Source: GCA-003244245 sp963823755 (GTDB lineage: Bacteria; Actinomycetota; Actinomycetes; Mycobacteriales; Pseudonocardiaceae). From it: a stretch of 64,000 nt of DNA. The notes below the pieces were generated by a model. It saw only the letters and a list, made by a program, of their open reading frames with translations. It was not told the DNA's origin and made no database searches. Numbering within the stretch: the first letter of the stretch is position 1; the number at the start of each line of letters is the position of its first letter. Positions 18,871 to 27,679 of this stretch are shown in pieces. The position numbers and the translations under genes are program-made. The stretch spans positions 124,001-188,000 of the forward strand of contig CAWGMP010000023.1 in assembly GCA_963823755.1 (NCBI GenBank), given 5' to 3'.

Positions 18871-19393
18871 TGCTCCCTGTGGTGCTTCTCCGCTCACCCG
18901 GTCAGCCATCCCGGAGACACGCAGGGTGAGGTTGAGGCGGCCGTGGGGCAGGCCGATGTCGGGCACGTCGACTCCGGGCAGCAGCTTCGGGACGCCGTGG
19001 TAGGCTAGCTGGCCCTCGTCGCCGAAGACGACGAGGTCACCGGAGCGCAGCTCGACATCGGTCCAGGCCGACTGCGGTTGTCGTTATTGCCGAGCCGGAA
19101 CACGCACGCCGCGCCGAGGGACAGCGAGACGATCGGTTCGAGGACCTTCTCCTCACTGTCGCGGCGCAGCCCGGGAGTAGCGGTAGGGGTTACCAGTGCC
19201 AACCCAAGCACACTGTCCGGACCGACATCCGCGCTCCGTTGGGTAGCGATGCGGCGCGGATCCCGGGGCCCTCGCGGGCCCACTCCCGGCAGGCTGCCAC
19301 GAGCTCGCGTTGCTGGCGCAGGTCGAGCCAGTCGGGCAGGTGCACTGCTCCGGCGGCCAGGGTGCGACGATCCCGCGGGATCAGTTCGATCAT
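18844..19393 (-). pseudogene. alkB: AlkB-type 2-oxoglutarate dioxygenase, decayed
   Basis: Three frames must be joined to read an AlkB-like DNA dealkylation enzyme. The 5' frame gives RRTLAAGAVHLPDWLDL and SVRTVCLGWHWYPYRYS. A second frame gives VLEPIVSLSLGAACVFRLGN. A third gives WTDVELRSGDLVVFGDEGQ, LAYHGVPKLLPGVDVPDIGL and RLNLTLRVSG. About 60 residues normally found between WHWYPYRY and VSLSLG, including the H-x-D iron ligands, are missing. Both a deletion and frameshifts are present, so this is a real pseudogene rather than only a sequencing slip. Confidence 0.85.
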
Positions 19394-19459
19394 CGGCTGC
19401 CCCTGACGGATATCGCTGCGGACGTAGCCGACACGGTGATGCTCATACTGGCACAGGCC

Positions 19460-20015
19460 TCAGCGGGCGTTGTGAAAGATCATGCCCAGCACGTGGCGAT
19501 CACCGGTGTGCACCGCGCTGACACCATGGCGCATCTGCACGCGATGATAGCCGCGGGTGCCCCGCTTGGGCCGGTTCCGGACGGGAAAAATCACTGCTTC
19601 GCCCTGGCCGGGGCGGGCCACCATCGCCCGGATTGCTGGTGCGGTCGCTGCTCGACGAACACGCTCTCCCCGCCAGTGAAGTCCTCATCGGGCTTGCTGA
19701 GCATCACGAGGAACTGCGGCGGGAAGGTGAGATCGCCGTAGATGTCCTGGTGCAGGCAGTTGTAGCCACCCGGACCGTAACGCAGCCACCAGCGGCGTCG
19801 GCGTGTGCTGGCCCAGCATGGCGCACTCGTGCAGCAGGGCGCCGAGAGTCTCAGGAAATCGGCGCTCGTCCAGTCGCTCGGCCCACCGGTTCGCGATCGT
19901 CGTCGAACATATCGACCACCTCGGCGCACTGCTCAGGCGAGAGCAGCGGCGGGGTCACGGTGAAGCCCGAGTCGTCGAGCCGGCTTTCCCACGCCGACCA
20001 GTCGAAATCAGTCAG
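19460..20015 (-). pseudogene. 2OG-Fe(II) oxygenase (prolyl-4-hydroxylase-like), decayed
   Basis: The gene would begin near 20015 (TDFDWSAWESRLDDSGFTV, LLSPEQCAEVVDMFDDD), in frame with the methyltransferase ORF. It jumps to other frames for LHECAMLGQHTPTP and for YGPGGYNCLHQDIYGDLTF (H-x-D iron ligands) plus FLVMLSKPDEDFTGGE, and ends in a third frame with HRVQMRHGVSAVHTGDRH and VLGMIFHNAR. A central portion is also lost. In actinobacteria this oxygenase is commonly paired with AlkB, and both copies are dead here. Confidence 0.82.
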
Positions 20016-20822
20016 TGCGGGCAGCGTGACCTCGGCGGGACGGATCCCGATCTTGCCAGCCTCTTGACGGTAGGTCCAGCACGTGAGCTGCATCGGCACC
20101 CCGACACGGTCCCGCCCGCGCAGATCCGGGTGCTCGGTCATCAGCTGCCGAACGGCGGCCAGTACCTCCTGCTGTTGCGGCGCAGGCAGCGTCGCGACCG
20201 CGCTGTGGCTCAGTGCGTAATCCGGTAACGCCGTAACGTCCTGCGCGCACAACCACGACAGCGTGGAGACCCGTGCTGCGCCGAATCGCTGGAGCACCGG
20301 CGCGGAGGGCAGGTCCTGGGACCGGGACCCGACCAGCCGCTCCAGATCGGCTACCCAGCCGGTCGCGTCGTCCTCGTAGTTCCACAGCATGGCCAGCATC
20401 CCACCCGGTCGGAGCACCCGGGCGGCCTCGTGCGCGCCGGCGACGGCGTCGACCCGGTGCCAGGCCTGGCCGTAGACCATCGCATCGACGCTGGCGTCGG
20501 GCAACGGCAACCGTTCGCCCTGCCCGGCGTGCACCCGCACCCCGGGCAGCCGCGCGGCGAGCACGGTCCGCATCCCCGGGTCGGGCTCGACGGCGTCGAC
20601 GTCCCATCCCGCGTCGACGAGCAGCGCAGTGAGTTTGCCGGTGCCCGCACCGACATCGACTACCCGCTTCGTGCCGACCTGCCCGGCTGGCAGGTCGGCA
20701 CGAAGTAACGACAACACCTGCGGTGGGTAGGCCGGACGCACCCGGTCGTAGAGCTCGGCCTGCGCGCCGAAGGACAGCGCCCGCTGCCGGTCAATCGCCG
20801 GTGACGTCGTCACGTCATCCAT
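19851..20822 (-). CDS. Class I SAM-dependent methyltransferase, fused in frame to an oxygenase relic
   Basis: I start at the ATG at 20822 (MDDVTTSPAIDRQRALSFG). The SAM-binding motif is VVDVGAGTGKLTALL, the acidic motif DAVEPDPGM, and LPLPDASVDAMVYGQAWH and RVLRPGGMLAMLWN follow, as in the SmtA/UbiE-like family. The substrate is unknown. The methyltransferase should end near residue 265 of this frame (about 20030); the final 54 residues are the N-terminus of the decayed 2OG oxygenase. The native stop codon has thus been lost, giving an artificial tail. Confidence 0.8.
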   Translation of the reverse strand: MDDVTTSPAIDRQRALSFGAQAELYDRVRPAYPPQVLSLLRADLPAGQVGTKRVVDVGAGTGKLTALLVDAGWDVDAVEPDPGMRTVLAARLPGVRVHAGQGERLPLPDASVDAMVYGQAWHRVDAVAGAHEAARVLRPGGMLAMLWNYEDDATGWVADLERLVGSRSQDLPSAPVLQRFGAARVSTLSWLCAQDVTALPDYALSHSAVATLPAPQQQEVLAAVRQLMTEHPDLRGRDRVGVPMQLTCWTYRQEAGKIGIRPAEVTLPALTDFDWSAWESRLDDSGFTVTPPLLSPEQCAEVVDMFDDDREPVGRATGRAPIS

Positions 20823-20900
20823 GCAACGAACAGTACGACCTACCCGGGCAGGCCGGGTGTAGACCCTTGTCGCGCGAGCTAGCCACAAGGGCGGCGTTGC

Positions 20901-21824
20901 TCACGATTTACCTAGGAACTCGGTGAGCAGCGCTATGGTCTGTTCTGGTGCTTCCTGTTGCACGAAGTGCCCGACGCCGGGCAGCGCCTCATAGCGGTAA
21001 CCATCGCCGGCCCAGCGGGCCGAGCGGCGTGCGGTGCGTTCCAGCACGTACGGGTCATCGACACCGTGTAGCTGCAGCACCGGCACTCGGGCTGCCCGAT
21101 CCACTGCGTGGGACAGCCGGCGCCCATCGAAGCGGAACTGCGAGCGACCGACCCACCGGTAGTACTCCAGCGAGCAGTGCGCGGTGGCGGGGATCAGCAT
21201 GGCCTCGCGGTAGCGCCGGGCTACCGTGGTGAATTCGCTCGACGAGCCCCACTGCGCTCCTGCGCCATTGCGCAGGAGCTGTTCTACCAGCAGTCCACCG
21301 TCACGGGTGAGGTGGTGCTCGGGCAGCCATGGGAGCTGAAAACCGGCCAGGTAGCGGGCTGCGTATCGCTGCGCCGGGTCGCCCAGCAGCGCTTGACCCA
21401 TCGCGCGCGGATGGGGGGCGGCCAGCACCGCCACCGAACGCACCACCCGGGGGTGCAGCGCGGCCGTGCACCAAGCGAGGATCCCGCCCCAGTCGTGCCC
21501 GACCAGGTCGGCTTGCCGTTCGCCGAGCGCCCGGACCAGACCCGCCACGTCGCCCGACAGCGTCCACAGGTCATATCCCCGGGGCGGCTTGTCCGAGTCG
21601 CCATAGCCGCGCAGGTCCACTGCGACCGCTCGCATCCCCGCTGCGGCGAGCGCCGGGAGTTGGTGACGCCAGGACCACCAGAACTCCGGGAAGCCGTGCA
21701 ACAGGAGCACCAGCGGGCCCATCCCGACCTCGGCCACATGCAGCCGGATGCCGTTGGCCGATACCTCGCGGTGCGTCCAGGGCCCAGGAATCCGGACCGA
21801 GCTGGGATCCGGCGGGCGGCTCAC
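20901..21824 (-). CDS. ephE: Alpha/beta hydrolase, epoxide hydrolase (EphE-like)
   Basis: A 307-residue soluble epoxide hydrolase. It has the oxyanion-hole motif LLHGFPEFWWSWRHQ, the nucleophile aspartate in the elbow LVGHDWGG, a cap domain with the lid tyrosine region, and the acid/base pair near DDPY and GVGHFVQQE. It opens epoxides to vicinal diols. The downstream 4-base overlap with the Holin-X gene and the surrounding order match M. tuberculosis Rv3670 (ephE)-Rv3669. Confidence 0.88.
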   Translation of the reverse strand: MSRPPDPSSVRIPGPWTHREVSANGIRLHVAEVGMGPLVLLLHGFPEFWWSWRHQLPALAAAGMRAVAVDLRGYGDSDKPPRGYDLWTLSGDVAGLVRALGERQADLVGHDWGGILAWCTAALHPRVVRSVAVLAAPHPRAMGQALLGDPAQRYAARYLAGFQLPWLPEHHLTRDGGLLVEQLLRNGAGAQWGSSSEFTTVARRYREAMLIPATAHCSLEYYRWVGRSQFRFDGRRLSHAVDRAARVPVLQLHGVDDPYVLERTARRSARWAGDGYRYEALPGVGHFVQQEAPEQTIALLTEFLGKS

Positions 21825-22348
21825 TCAGCGCTGGGTTCGCCGACACTGCGCCGACGGGCCAGCGCCGCCCCAGTCTCGCGGACGGTGCTGATCGTGCGTT
21901 CAGGTTTGCGGATGCTGCGCATCCGGCGCCAGCCCAGCAGCGCACACCCGCCCGAAGCAACCAACATCAGCCCGAAGACGATGCTGAAGCCGGCCCACTG
22001 CGGCAGCCAGATGGCCAGCACCTCGGCCACTGCGATGAACAGGAAGAACAGGCTGAACAGCAGAATCGTCAGCGCGAGGACGAAGAAAATGCTGCCCTTG
22101 ACGCCCTTGCGGACCTCGGCGGTCACCTCCGCCTTGGCCAGCTCTACCTCCGAGCGGAACAACGTGGAGAAGTGCGTGGCGGCTTCCCGGACCAGCTCGC
22201 CCAGAGACGCGTCGGCAAGTTTCGGGAGCGCTACCGGTGACAGCGGGACAGAGGGCACCGCAGGCGGTGGTTCTACCCTGGCGTGCCGACCGGTACGGGG
22301 CTGCGTGCCTGTCACGGGCCACATGGTGCCACGACGCGTCTCGATCAC
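21821..22348 (-). CDS. Actinobacterial Holin-X / phage holin superfamily III membrane protein
   Basis: 175 residues: a proline-rich N-terminus, the conserved amphipathic segment SLGELVREAATHFSTLFRSE with VELAKAEVTAEVRKGV, then two transmembrane helices (FFVLALTILLFSLFFLFIAV and the GFSIVFGLMLVASGGCALLG region) and a basic tail. This is the actinobacterial Holin-X family (PF07332), represented by Rv3669; no lytic role is established. Its stop overlaps the ephE start. GTG 22348 is used; an ATG eight codons in is an alternative. Confidence 0.82.
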   Translation of the reverse strand: MIETRRGTMWPVTGTQPRTGRHARVEPPPAVPSVPLSPVALPKLADASLGELVREAATHFSTLFRSEVELAKAEVTAEVRKGVKGSIFFVLALTILLFSLFFLFIAVAEVLAIWLPQWAGFSIVFGLMLVASGGCALLGWRRMRSIRKPERTISTVRETGAALARRRSVGEPSAE

Positions 22349-22625
22349 TCACTGTGGCTACCGAACTCACTGTCTGCACTCACTGTCTGCGCTACCGACT
22401 CACCCCACCGCGGTGACCTCACCGCAGGCGAACGGGCGCGGGCTGACCCGAGAGAGGATTGCTGTCCTGGTGAGCCAGCTCCACTGTTTCGACCACCGGT
22501 CGGCACTGACTCCCGGTGCTGCCCTCGTGCCAGTCAGGGCGATGTCACCGATCAGATGCACCCACGTAGCCTGTCGCTACCTCCTCACCGGTGAGGAGAG
22601 GGGTTCCGGTGAGGAGAGGGGCCTG

Positions 22626-23861
22626 GTGGACGTCGAGGACGCGCGGACGATCGGCGCGCGCGCTCGCAAGATCCGACGTCGCCGTGGTCTGAGTCTGGAC
22701 GTGGTGGCCGGACTCGCTGGCATCACCAAGACTTATTTGTCGATGTTGGAATTGGGCCAGCGCGGGTTCAATCGTCGTGGCCTGATCGAGGACCTAGCCA
22801 CGGCGCTGGGCTGTTCCGTGGCCGACCTGACCGGGCAGCCTTACCAGCAGCCGGACCGTGCTACGGAAGACGCTCTGGCGACGCTGCCGAGTATCCGGTT
22901 GGTGCTCAACGACTTCGGTCCCACGGACGTGCCGGACGTGCTGGCCCGCCCACTGGAGGCGCTGGCGAGGTTGGCCGACGAGGCCAATGAGCACTGTGCC
23001 CAGGCGCACTACTCCCTAGCCCGTCACGATGTCGGCAGTCTGCTCGCCGAATCACAGGCCAGCGCCTTGACCGTGCCGACGGCCCGGCGAGACCAAGCAT
23101 TCACCGCGGCCGTCACCGCGTGCTTCGTGGCCGGTGTGGTGTCCAGTCGAGCTGGCAACATCGACCTGGCGGCGACTGCGGCACGGCGTGGTTATGACCT
23201 CGCGCAGCAGCATGACAACCCGGCGCTCGTCGGGTTCGCTCGCTGGTATTGGGCTCTTGAGCTCACGAGCATGGCAGCGCGGACCCGGGCGCACGCAGTG
23301 CTGTCTGACGGGATCGATGACCTGACACCAGTGGTGCAGTTATCCGCTGCGAACACGTTGGCCGCCGAGATCGTCGGAATGATGCATCTTCACCAGGCGC
23401 GTACCGCCGCACGGCAGCAGCACGCCGAGGATGCGCATGCGCATCTGGACGAAGCGACGCACATCGCGGGCAGGGTGGGCGAGCGTAACGGGATGCGCCA
23501 GCACTTCGGGCCGACCAATGTCGCAGCGTGGCGGGTGGCGATCGGAGTGGAGCTGGCCGAGGGCGCCAAGGTCTATGACGACGTCATGGCAGCTCCGATC
23601 GACATTGCGGCGCTAGGCAGCCGTGAGCGGTCGTCGTCGCTGCACTTCGATCTGGCCCGCGCACTGGCGCAGGAGAACGGTGAACGGGACGCGGACGTGA
23701 TCCGCCACATGGACACCGCCGACCGCATCGCACCACAGCGGATCCGCAACGACCCGATCGCCCCGGACCTGGTGCTCACTCTTGACCGGCGAGCACGGTA
23801 CCAGGTGTGGGAGCTGGACAGCCTGCGCAACCGCTTCTGGGTGGTGCAGTCCAGCCAGTGA
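22626..23861 (+). CDS. XRE-family HTH regulator with TPR-like domain
   Basis: The frame is open far upstream, but the protein logically begins at GTG 22626, behind GGAGAGGGG; the preceding 30 bases hold two copies of the GGTGAGGAGAGGGG unit. Residues 5-65 form an XRE helix-turn-helix (TIGARARKIRRRRGLSLDVV, ITKTYLSMLELGQRGFNR). The rest is alpha-helical, TPR-like (MAARTRAHAVL, NTLAAEIVGMM). Such regulators are abundant in Streptomyces and Pseudonocardia, often near mobile or small-membrane-protein genes. The target is unknown. It marks the left side of the accessory island. Confidence 0.82.
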   Translation: MDVEDARTIGARARKIRRRRGLSLDVVAGLAGITKTYLSMLELGQRGFNRRGLIEDLATALGCSVADLTGQPYQQPDRATEDALATLPSIRLVLNDFGPTDVPDVLARPLEALARLADEANEHCAQAHYSLARHDVGSLLAESQASALTVPTARRDQAFTAAVTACFVAGVVSSRAGNIDLAATAARRGYDLAQQHDNPALVGFARWYWALELTSMAARTRAHAVLSDGIDDLTPVVQLSAANTLAAEIVGMMHLHQARTAARQQHAEDAHAHLDEATHIAGRVGERNGMRQHFGPTNVAAWRVAIGVELAEGAKVYDDVMAAPIDIAALGSRERSSSLHFDLARALAQENGERDADVIRHMDTADRIAPQRIRNDPIAPDLVLTLDRRARYQVWELDSLRNRFWVVQSSQ

Positions 23862-23970
23862 CGGGCGCTGGAAATGAGCACGGCGGTGGAATCGCCCGGG
23901 TTGTCTGAGGCGACAAACCTGCGGGAGACGTACCAGGTGATGCGGCGCGGCTGACCGCGTATTCCCGGTG

Positions 23971-24029
23971 CTTAGCGAGGGATCGGGGCGTCGAGCGGGA
24001 GCCGCCGGATGGTGGGGTCGTAGGGGTCA
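23971..24029. repeat. 59-bp direct repeat, left copy (matches 29523-29581)
   Basis: Identical to 29523-29581 except one base (G versus A at the tenth position). On the minus strand both encode the C-terminus of the WD40 protein (DPYDPTIRRLPLDAPI). Here it is detached from the rest of that gene. Confidence 0.95.
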
Positions 24030-24299
24030 GGGAGCGATGCTCGTAGTCGAACACCCACCCCCAGATGCTGACGACGACCCGCCAGAGCCCACGTGGCGCG
24101 AACCACAGGACTCGCAGGATGTTCGCCGGGGCATGCCAGAGGTGCCACAGGGCAGCGTGCAGGGTTCGCTGACAAGATCGCTGATCTTGTCAGCGAACTC
24201 AGCGCGGTCGCGCGTCCATGGCGGCATGATCGGCTTGAGCTGGCTGCTCTTGGAGCTGGGCTCGTCGGCCGATGATGCGACTGGGGTCGATTCGGCCAT
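24030..24299 (-). pseudogene. FtsK/TraB-like transfer protein, N-terminal remnant
   Basis: The first frame starts at 24299 (MAESTPVASS, then PIMPPWTRDRAEFADKISDL). After a frame change the reading continues as LHAALWHLWHAPANILRVL, WFAPRGLWRVVVSIWGWVFD and YEHRSL. This layout, a raefa-type helix followed by a tryptophan-rich membrane segment ending in W-V-F-D, resembles the N-terminus of FtsK/TraB translocases of actinomycete integrative elements. The ATPase domain is missing; the frame runs into the 59-bp repeat. The assignment is tentative. Confidence 0.4.
24164..24198. repeat. Perfect 16-bp inverted repeat
   Basis: Arms 24164-24179 (GTTCGCTGACAAGATC) and 24183-24198 are exact reverse complements with a 3-base spacer GCT. 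It sits at the point where the TraB-like reading frame breaks, so it may reflect an imperfect excision or hairpin-mediated duplication. Confidence 0.9.
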
Positions 24300-24947
24300 G
24301 CTTTTCCTCTTACATGTATCCGTGGGGTCCGCCGCGTGTCAGAGACACGGCAGACACTCGTCTGCCGTGACCACGCCGATGACACCCGAACACAACTGGC
24401 GAACGCGCGCCGGTGACATACCTCGCAGCGCGACCATGGGCCGCGTTACGTAAGTCTCTCGTCCGCTCGGCACGATCTTGGCGGATATATCAGTCAGCTC
24501 GCCTACGAACACGGTGGCTCGCAACGATAAATCAAGGATACCTCGCCCGTCACCAGTTTGCAGGTGATCACGGGTGAGCGGTTGAGCGCTTTCGACGCCG
24601 ATTGATGTCCATTTGCATCGAGTCGCTACGGAGCCGGGCATCGGAGGTAGCGCAGGGATAAAATGTGATCTGAGTCACATCATGCCGATAGCCTTGGTCG
24701 ACCATTCAAGGGCGACGCGCTAACTACCACCTCGGCGGTGTCAGGATCACAGCCTAGCGCTCGGACGAACGGGGTCCTACGAGAGTTGAGTACGACGGCA
24801 GTTTATAGTCTGGCGTCTATACAGTCGTAGAGAAGGGTGTTCCACTCCGAAACAGAGCATCGCCTCAAGGAGAGACTGCCAGTTTCGAACCGCCAATTCG
24901 AACATTCACCGGGGTGCCAATTATTCACATACCTCATCTAAACCTCG
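24300..24947. other. Intergenic stretch, no supported gene
   Basis: About 650 bases with only short frames lacking any recognisable domain (for example 24339-24641 on -). Base composition becomes more AT-rich from about 24650 to 24950, which suits a regulatory region or decayed DNA. Confidence 0.5.
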
Positions 24948-25268
24948 CTATCCCTGGCGATCCTCAAGCAACTGCCACCACACCTGCTCAAGCCCCTGAC
25001 TCATGGCAAAGTCAAAGCTGCGATACACCGTGCATCGTGGCCGCCCGTGTCCCAACCGCCAGGTCATAATCCGCCAACTGCAATACCGGCACTGGCCCCG
25101 CTTGTTCACACGATGCTTCCTCAATAACATGATCACAACTGCAAGCAGCCGCACGGTCTGCTCTTCGAGTGCCGTGGCCGGGATAGGTTCTGCGTTTCTC
25201 AACTGGCCGACAAGTCTCTCAAGTCGCTCCAGGAGAAGTCGGTTGCGGGTTTCCCAAACGTTGCTCAC
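24948..25268 (-). CDS. Small conserved protein with Cys motif
   Basis: 106 residues with helical N-terminus (RNRLLLERLERLVGQLRNAE), a segment LRKHRVNKRGQCRYCSW and then RPRCTVYRSFDFAMSQGLEQVW. The C-x-x-C plus a third cysteine may bind zinc or iron. Proteins of this kind occur beside HTH-TPR regulators in Pseudonocardiales; their function is unknown. The start overlaps the stop of the upstream gene by 4 bases. Confidence 0.7.
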   Translation of the reverse strand: MSNVWETRNRLLLERLERLVGQLRNAEPIPATALEEQTVRLLAVVIMLLRKHRVNKRGQCRYCSWRIMTWRLGHGRPRCTVYRSFDFAMSQGLEQVWWQLLEDRQG

Positions 25269-25522
25269 CGCTCCTGATGAGGTTCGGCAGTATACAGTGA
25301 AAGAATAAGCGATCCGTTCGCAAGGACCTCTCCCTCTATGACCGTTCCAGTCGTCTGATCGGCCCGGTGTTGCAATCGTTTACCGGCGGCAATCAGCCTG
25401 TCTGCGTAGTACGCCTGTTCGGCTGCACTGGCGCTCTCCTCCATGATGGTCATGACCAGCGGCACCATGTCAGTGTGGAGTCGGGCTAGCTCCGCGAGTA
25501 ACTCCCGGTCTTCGCGGGTCAC
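25265..25522 (-). CDS. Small helical hypothetical protein
   Basis: 85 residues, helical (LLAELARLHTDMVPLVMTIM, ESASAAEQAYYADRLIAAGK) with a strand-rich C-terminus (GTVIEGEVLANGSLILSLYT). It overlaps neighbours by 4 bases on both sides (ATGA at 25265-25268 and 25519-25522), so it belongs to a translationally coupled three-gene operon. No family is recognised. Confidence 0.65.
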   Translation of the reverse strand: MTREDRELLAELARLHTDMVPLVMTIMEESASAAEQAYYADRLIAAGKRLQHRADQTTGTVIEGEVLANGSLILSLYTAEPHQER

Positions 25523-25737
25523 CAGGCTTCACCCCGGGACAATCCGCTGCCCCTACCAGCCAGGACCACCGTGAGCGGCATGGCCGTAACCGGCCGGATG
25601 TCGCCACCGGTGCTGGCGAGCTGCTGGACCTGGCCGTCATCGTGACCCTGGCCGAAGTTCTGGTGTAACTGCCTACCCTCGCGCTCCACGTGCTGATATG
25701 CCCGTTCCGTGTGGTGTCGTCCGTCGTTGGACGGCAC
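25519..25737 (-). CDS. Small hypothetical protein, possible first gene of the coupled operon
   Basis: 72 residues, hydrophilic and Gln/Gly-rich (HQNFGQGHDDGQVQQLAS). The main support is its 4-base overlap with the following gene; composition alone would not distinguish it from a chance frame. Confidence 0.4.
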   Translation of the reverse strand: MPSNDGRHHTERAYQHVEREGRQLHQNFGQGHDDGQVQQLASTGGDIRPVTAMPLTVVLAGRGSGLSRGEAW

Positions 25738-26035
25738 CCAGGACCGGGGAGCAGCCAGACTGGCGGGAAGCGGGGGTCGCGTCCTGCGGTGAAGGGACGC
25801 CGCGCCAGCTGGAAGTGCTCAAGCCCGGTCCTGGGGCCTTGGTTACAACCGTGCCCGTCGGTCCGGTGACGACATATCCTGAGCAGTTGCGACCTCTAGC
25901 GTTCGGTATCCCGACCGCGCGGTGAACTTCCGTACCAGTTTGGCCGGGCGATATGCGGCCGGTAGCGTCTCTGTGCCAGATCAAAAAGCCGCCTACCTGA
26001 GTGAGGCGCCACGATGTCAAGGAAGAAGTAGTGCT

Positions 26036-27640
26036 ATGGGTGAACTGCGCAGTCAGAAGCAGCATCGTGAGCAGCTGGTGCGTGCGCTGCGGGCTGCGGG
26101 CAAGACGAGGGTGGACGTGGCCGAAGCTTTACGACAGCGCTACCGTTTCAATGCCCGGGTAGCTTTCCGCTACGCCCATGAGTGGAGCCAGCACCAGGCC
26201 GCCCACGAATGGAACCAGCGCTGGCCCGATGAGCTGAAGACCTTCAAAGCATTTTCCTACTGGGAGCAGTGGCCGAGCCGTACCGGACACGCCCCAACGT
26301 TCGACAATCTCGGTAAGCTGGCGGAGCTGTACGAGTGCGCCGTCAGTGACCTACTCGTTGATCTGCCGAATTTCCGGCATCGGGACAGCGCGGCAAACCC
26401 ACCGGACACCGCACTGACGGTATGCAAGCCTGACGCCGAACTCGTTGTGCCAAGCGATGTCGCAGTGTGGGCGACGGCAGCCGGACTTCAACTGCCGGAC
26501 ACGTTGGTCGCGATGCTGATGCACTACCTCGGATCACTGGTGACGCCTGATCGCGAGATGCGCAACACGCCCCGTGACCGTGACCAGGCGTACCATCAGC
26601 TCGTTCAGTTCCTCCGCAGTTGGGCGCACACCATGGATCGTCGCGACGTGCTGCGTCTCCTCGCCCGGGCAGGGACCGCCGCGTCGGTGTTTCCGGCCAC
26701 GGTCGGTGACGAGCATGAGCGCGTGGCGTCGGTGCTCAGCAGATCGAGCCGGGTCGATGCACAGACCATCGAGCACATCGAAGCCGTGCTGTGGCACTGT
26801 CGGCGGCAGGATCACGCCCTAGGTCCGCAGGCCGTCCTGACCACCGTCCTGGCCCAGCGTGACCTGACGCGCGCACTGGTACCCGACTGCCCGGACACCT
26901 TGCAGCCCCGGATACTCTCCGTACTGAGCGAAGCCTCACGTCAGGCCGGGTGGCTGTCATTCGACCTGAAACAGTTCGACCACGCTGGGTATTACTACGA
27001 GGATGCCCGCACGCTGGCTCATGAGGCGGAGAACACCGGGCTGGGTGCCTTCGTGCTGTGCGAGATGAGCCACTTGGCGACCTGGCAGGGCAAACCGCGC
27101 ATCGGCATCGATCATGCCGTCGCGGCCGGGCAGTGGGCCGATCGAACCGATGACGTGCGGTTGCGCGCCTACACCGCTGACGTGGCTGCACGGGCGTACG
27201 CCGCCGAGGGGCAGCGAGACGCCTGCGTGAGCGCCCTCGATACCGCGCACACCGTGCTCACCACCGCAGATGACCACGCCCCGAGCTATACCGTGTATGA
27301 CGAAGCGATACACATCTCGATTCGCGGTGGCTGTCACCTCGAATTCGGTGAGACTGACCGTGCTGTGTCCTATGCACAACAGTCCCTCGAACTCCTAGAC
27401 CGGTCACGCACCCGAGAGATAGCTATGACTATCGTCGACCTCGCTGAGGTGTATGTGCACTGCAATGAGATCGACGAAGCGGCACAGCTGCTCGGTGATG
27501 CCGGGAATATCGCGGCGGGCCACAGTTCCTGTCGGCTGATCGGACGGTTGGAACAGGCCAGGGCTGCTATGCAGCCCTGGCAGCACACTGCCGCCGTTCG
27601 GGGGCTTGATGAGCGGTTGGCGGCTTATGGGTTGGTGTGA
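26036..27640 (+). CDS. Large HTH/TPR-type regulator
   Basis: I start at the ATG at 26036 (MGELRSQKQHREQLVRALRA) behind GGAAGAAG. The 534 residues have an atypical helix-turn-helix N-terminus including a duplicated-looking SQHQAAHEWNQRWPDE segment and a PTFDNLGKLAELYECAVSDL piece typical of XRE-like proteins. A central region (RRDVLRLLARAGTAAS) and TPR repeats follow to the end (DEAAQLLGDAGNIAAG). These are frequent regulators in actinobacteria. Divergent from the small coupled operon, it may control it (inference). Confidence 0.8.
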   Translation: MGELRSQKQHREQLVRALRAAGKTRVDVAEALRQRYRFNARVAFRYAHEWSQHQAAHEWNQRWPDELKTFKAFSYWEQWPSRTGHAPTFDNLGKLAELYECAVSDLLVDLPNFRHRDSAANPPDTALTVCKPDAELVVPSDVAVWATAAGLQLPDTLVAMLMHYLGSLVTPDREMRNTPRDRDQAYHQLVQFLRSWAHTMDRRDVLRLLARAGTAASVFPATVGDEHERVASVLSRSSRVDAQTIEHIEAVLWHCRRQDHALGPQAVLTTVLAQRDLTRALVPDCPDTLQPRILSVLSEASRQAGWLSFDLKQFDHAGYYYEDARTLAHEAENTGLGAFVLCEMSHLATWQGKPRIGIDHAVAAGQWADRTDDVRLRAYTADVAARAYAAEGQRDACVSALDTAHTVLTTADDHAPSYTVYDEAIHISIRGGCHLEFGETDRAVSYAQQSLELLDRSRTREIAMTIVDLAEVYVHCNEIDEAAQLLGDAGNIAAGHSSCRLIGRLEQARAAMQPWQHTAAVRGLDERLAAYGLV

Positions 27641-27679
27641 ATGACCTCGCTCGATTATTCTGATTCAGAAGCCCCCAGT

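Noticed and set aside
21108..22625. Long plus-strand extension upstream of the XRE regulator (total 917 codons)
   Set aside because: It is antisense to epoxide hydrolase and the Holin-X gene, and its composition is a shadow; only the part from GTG 22626 has domain content.
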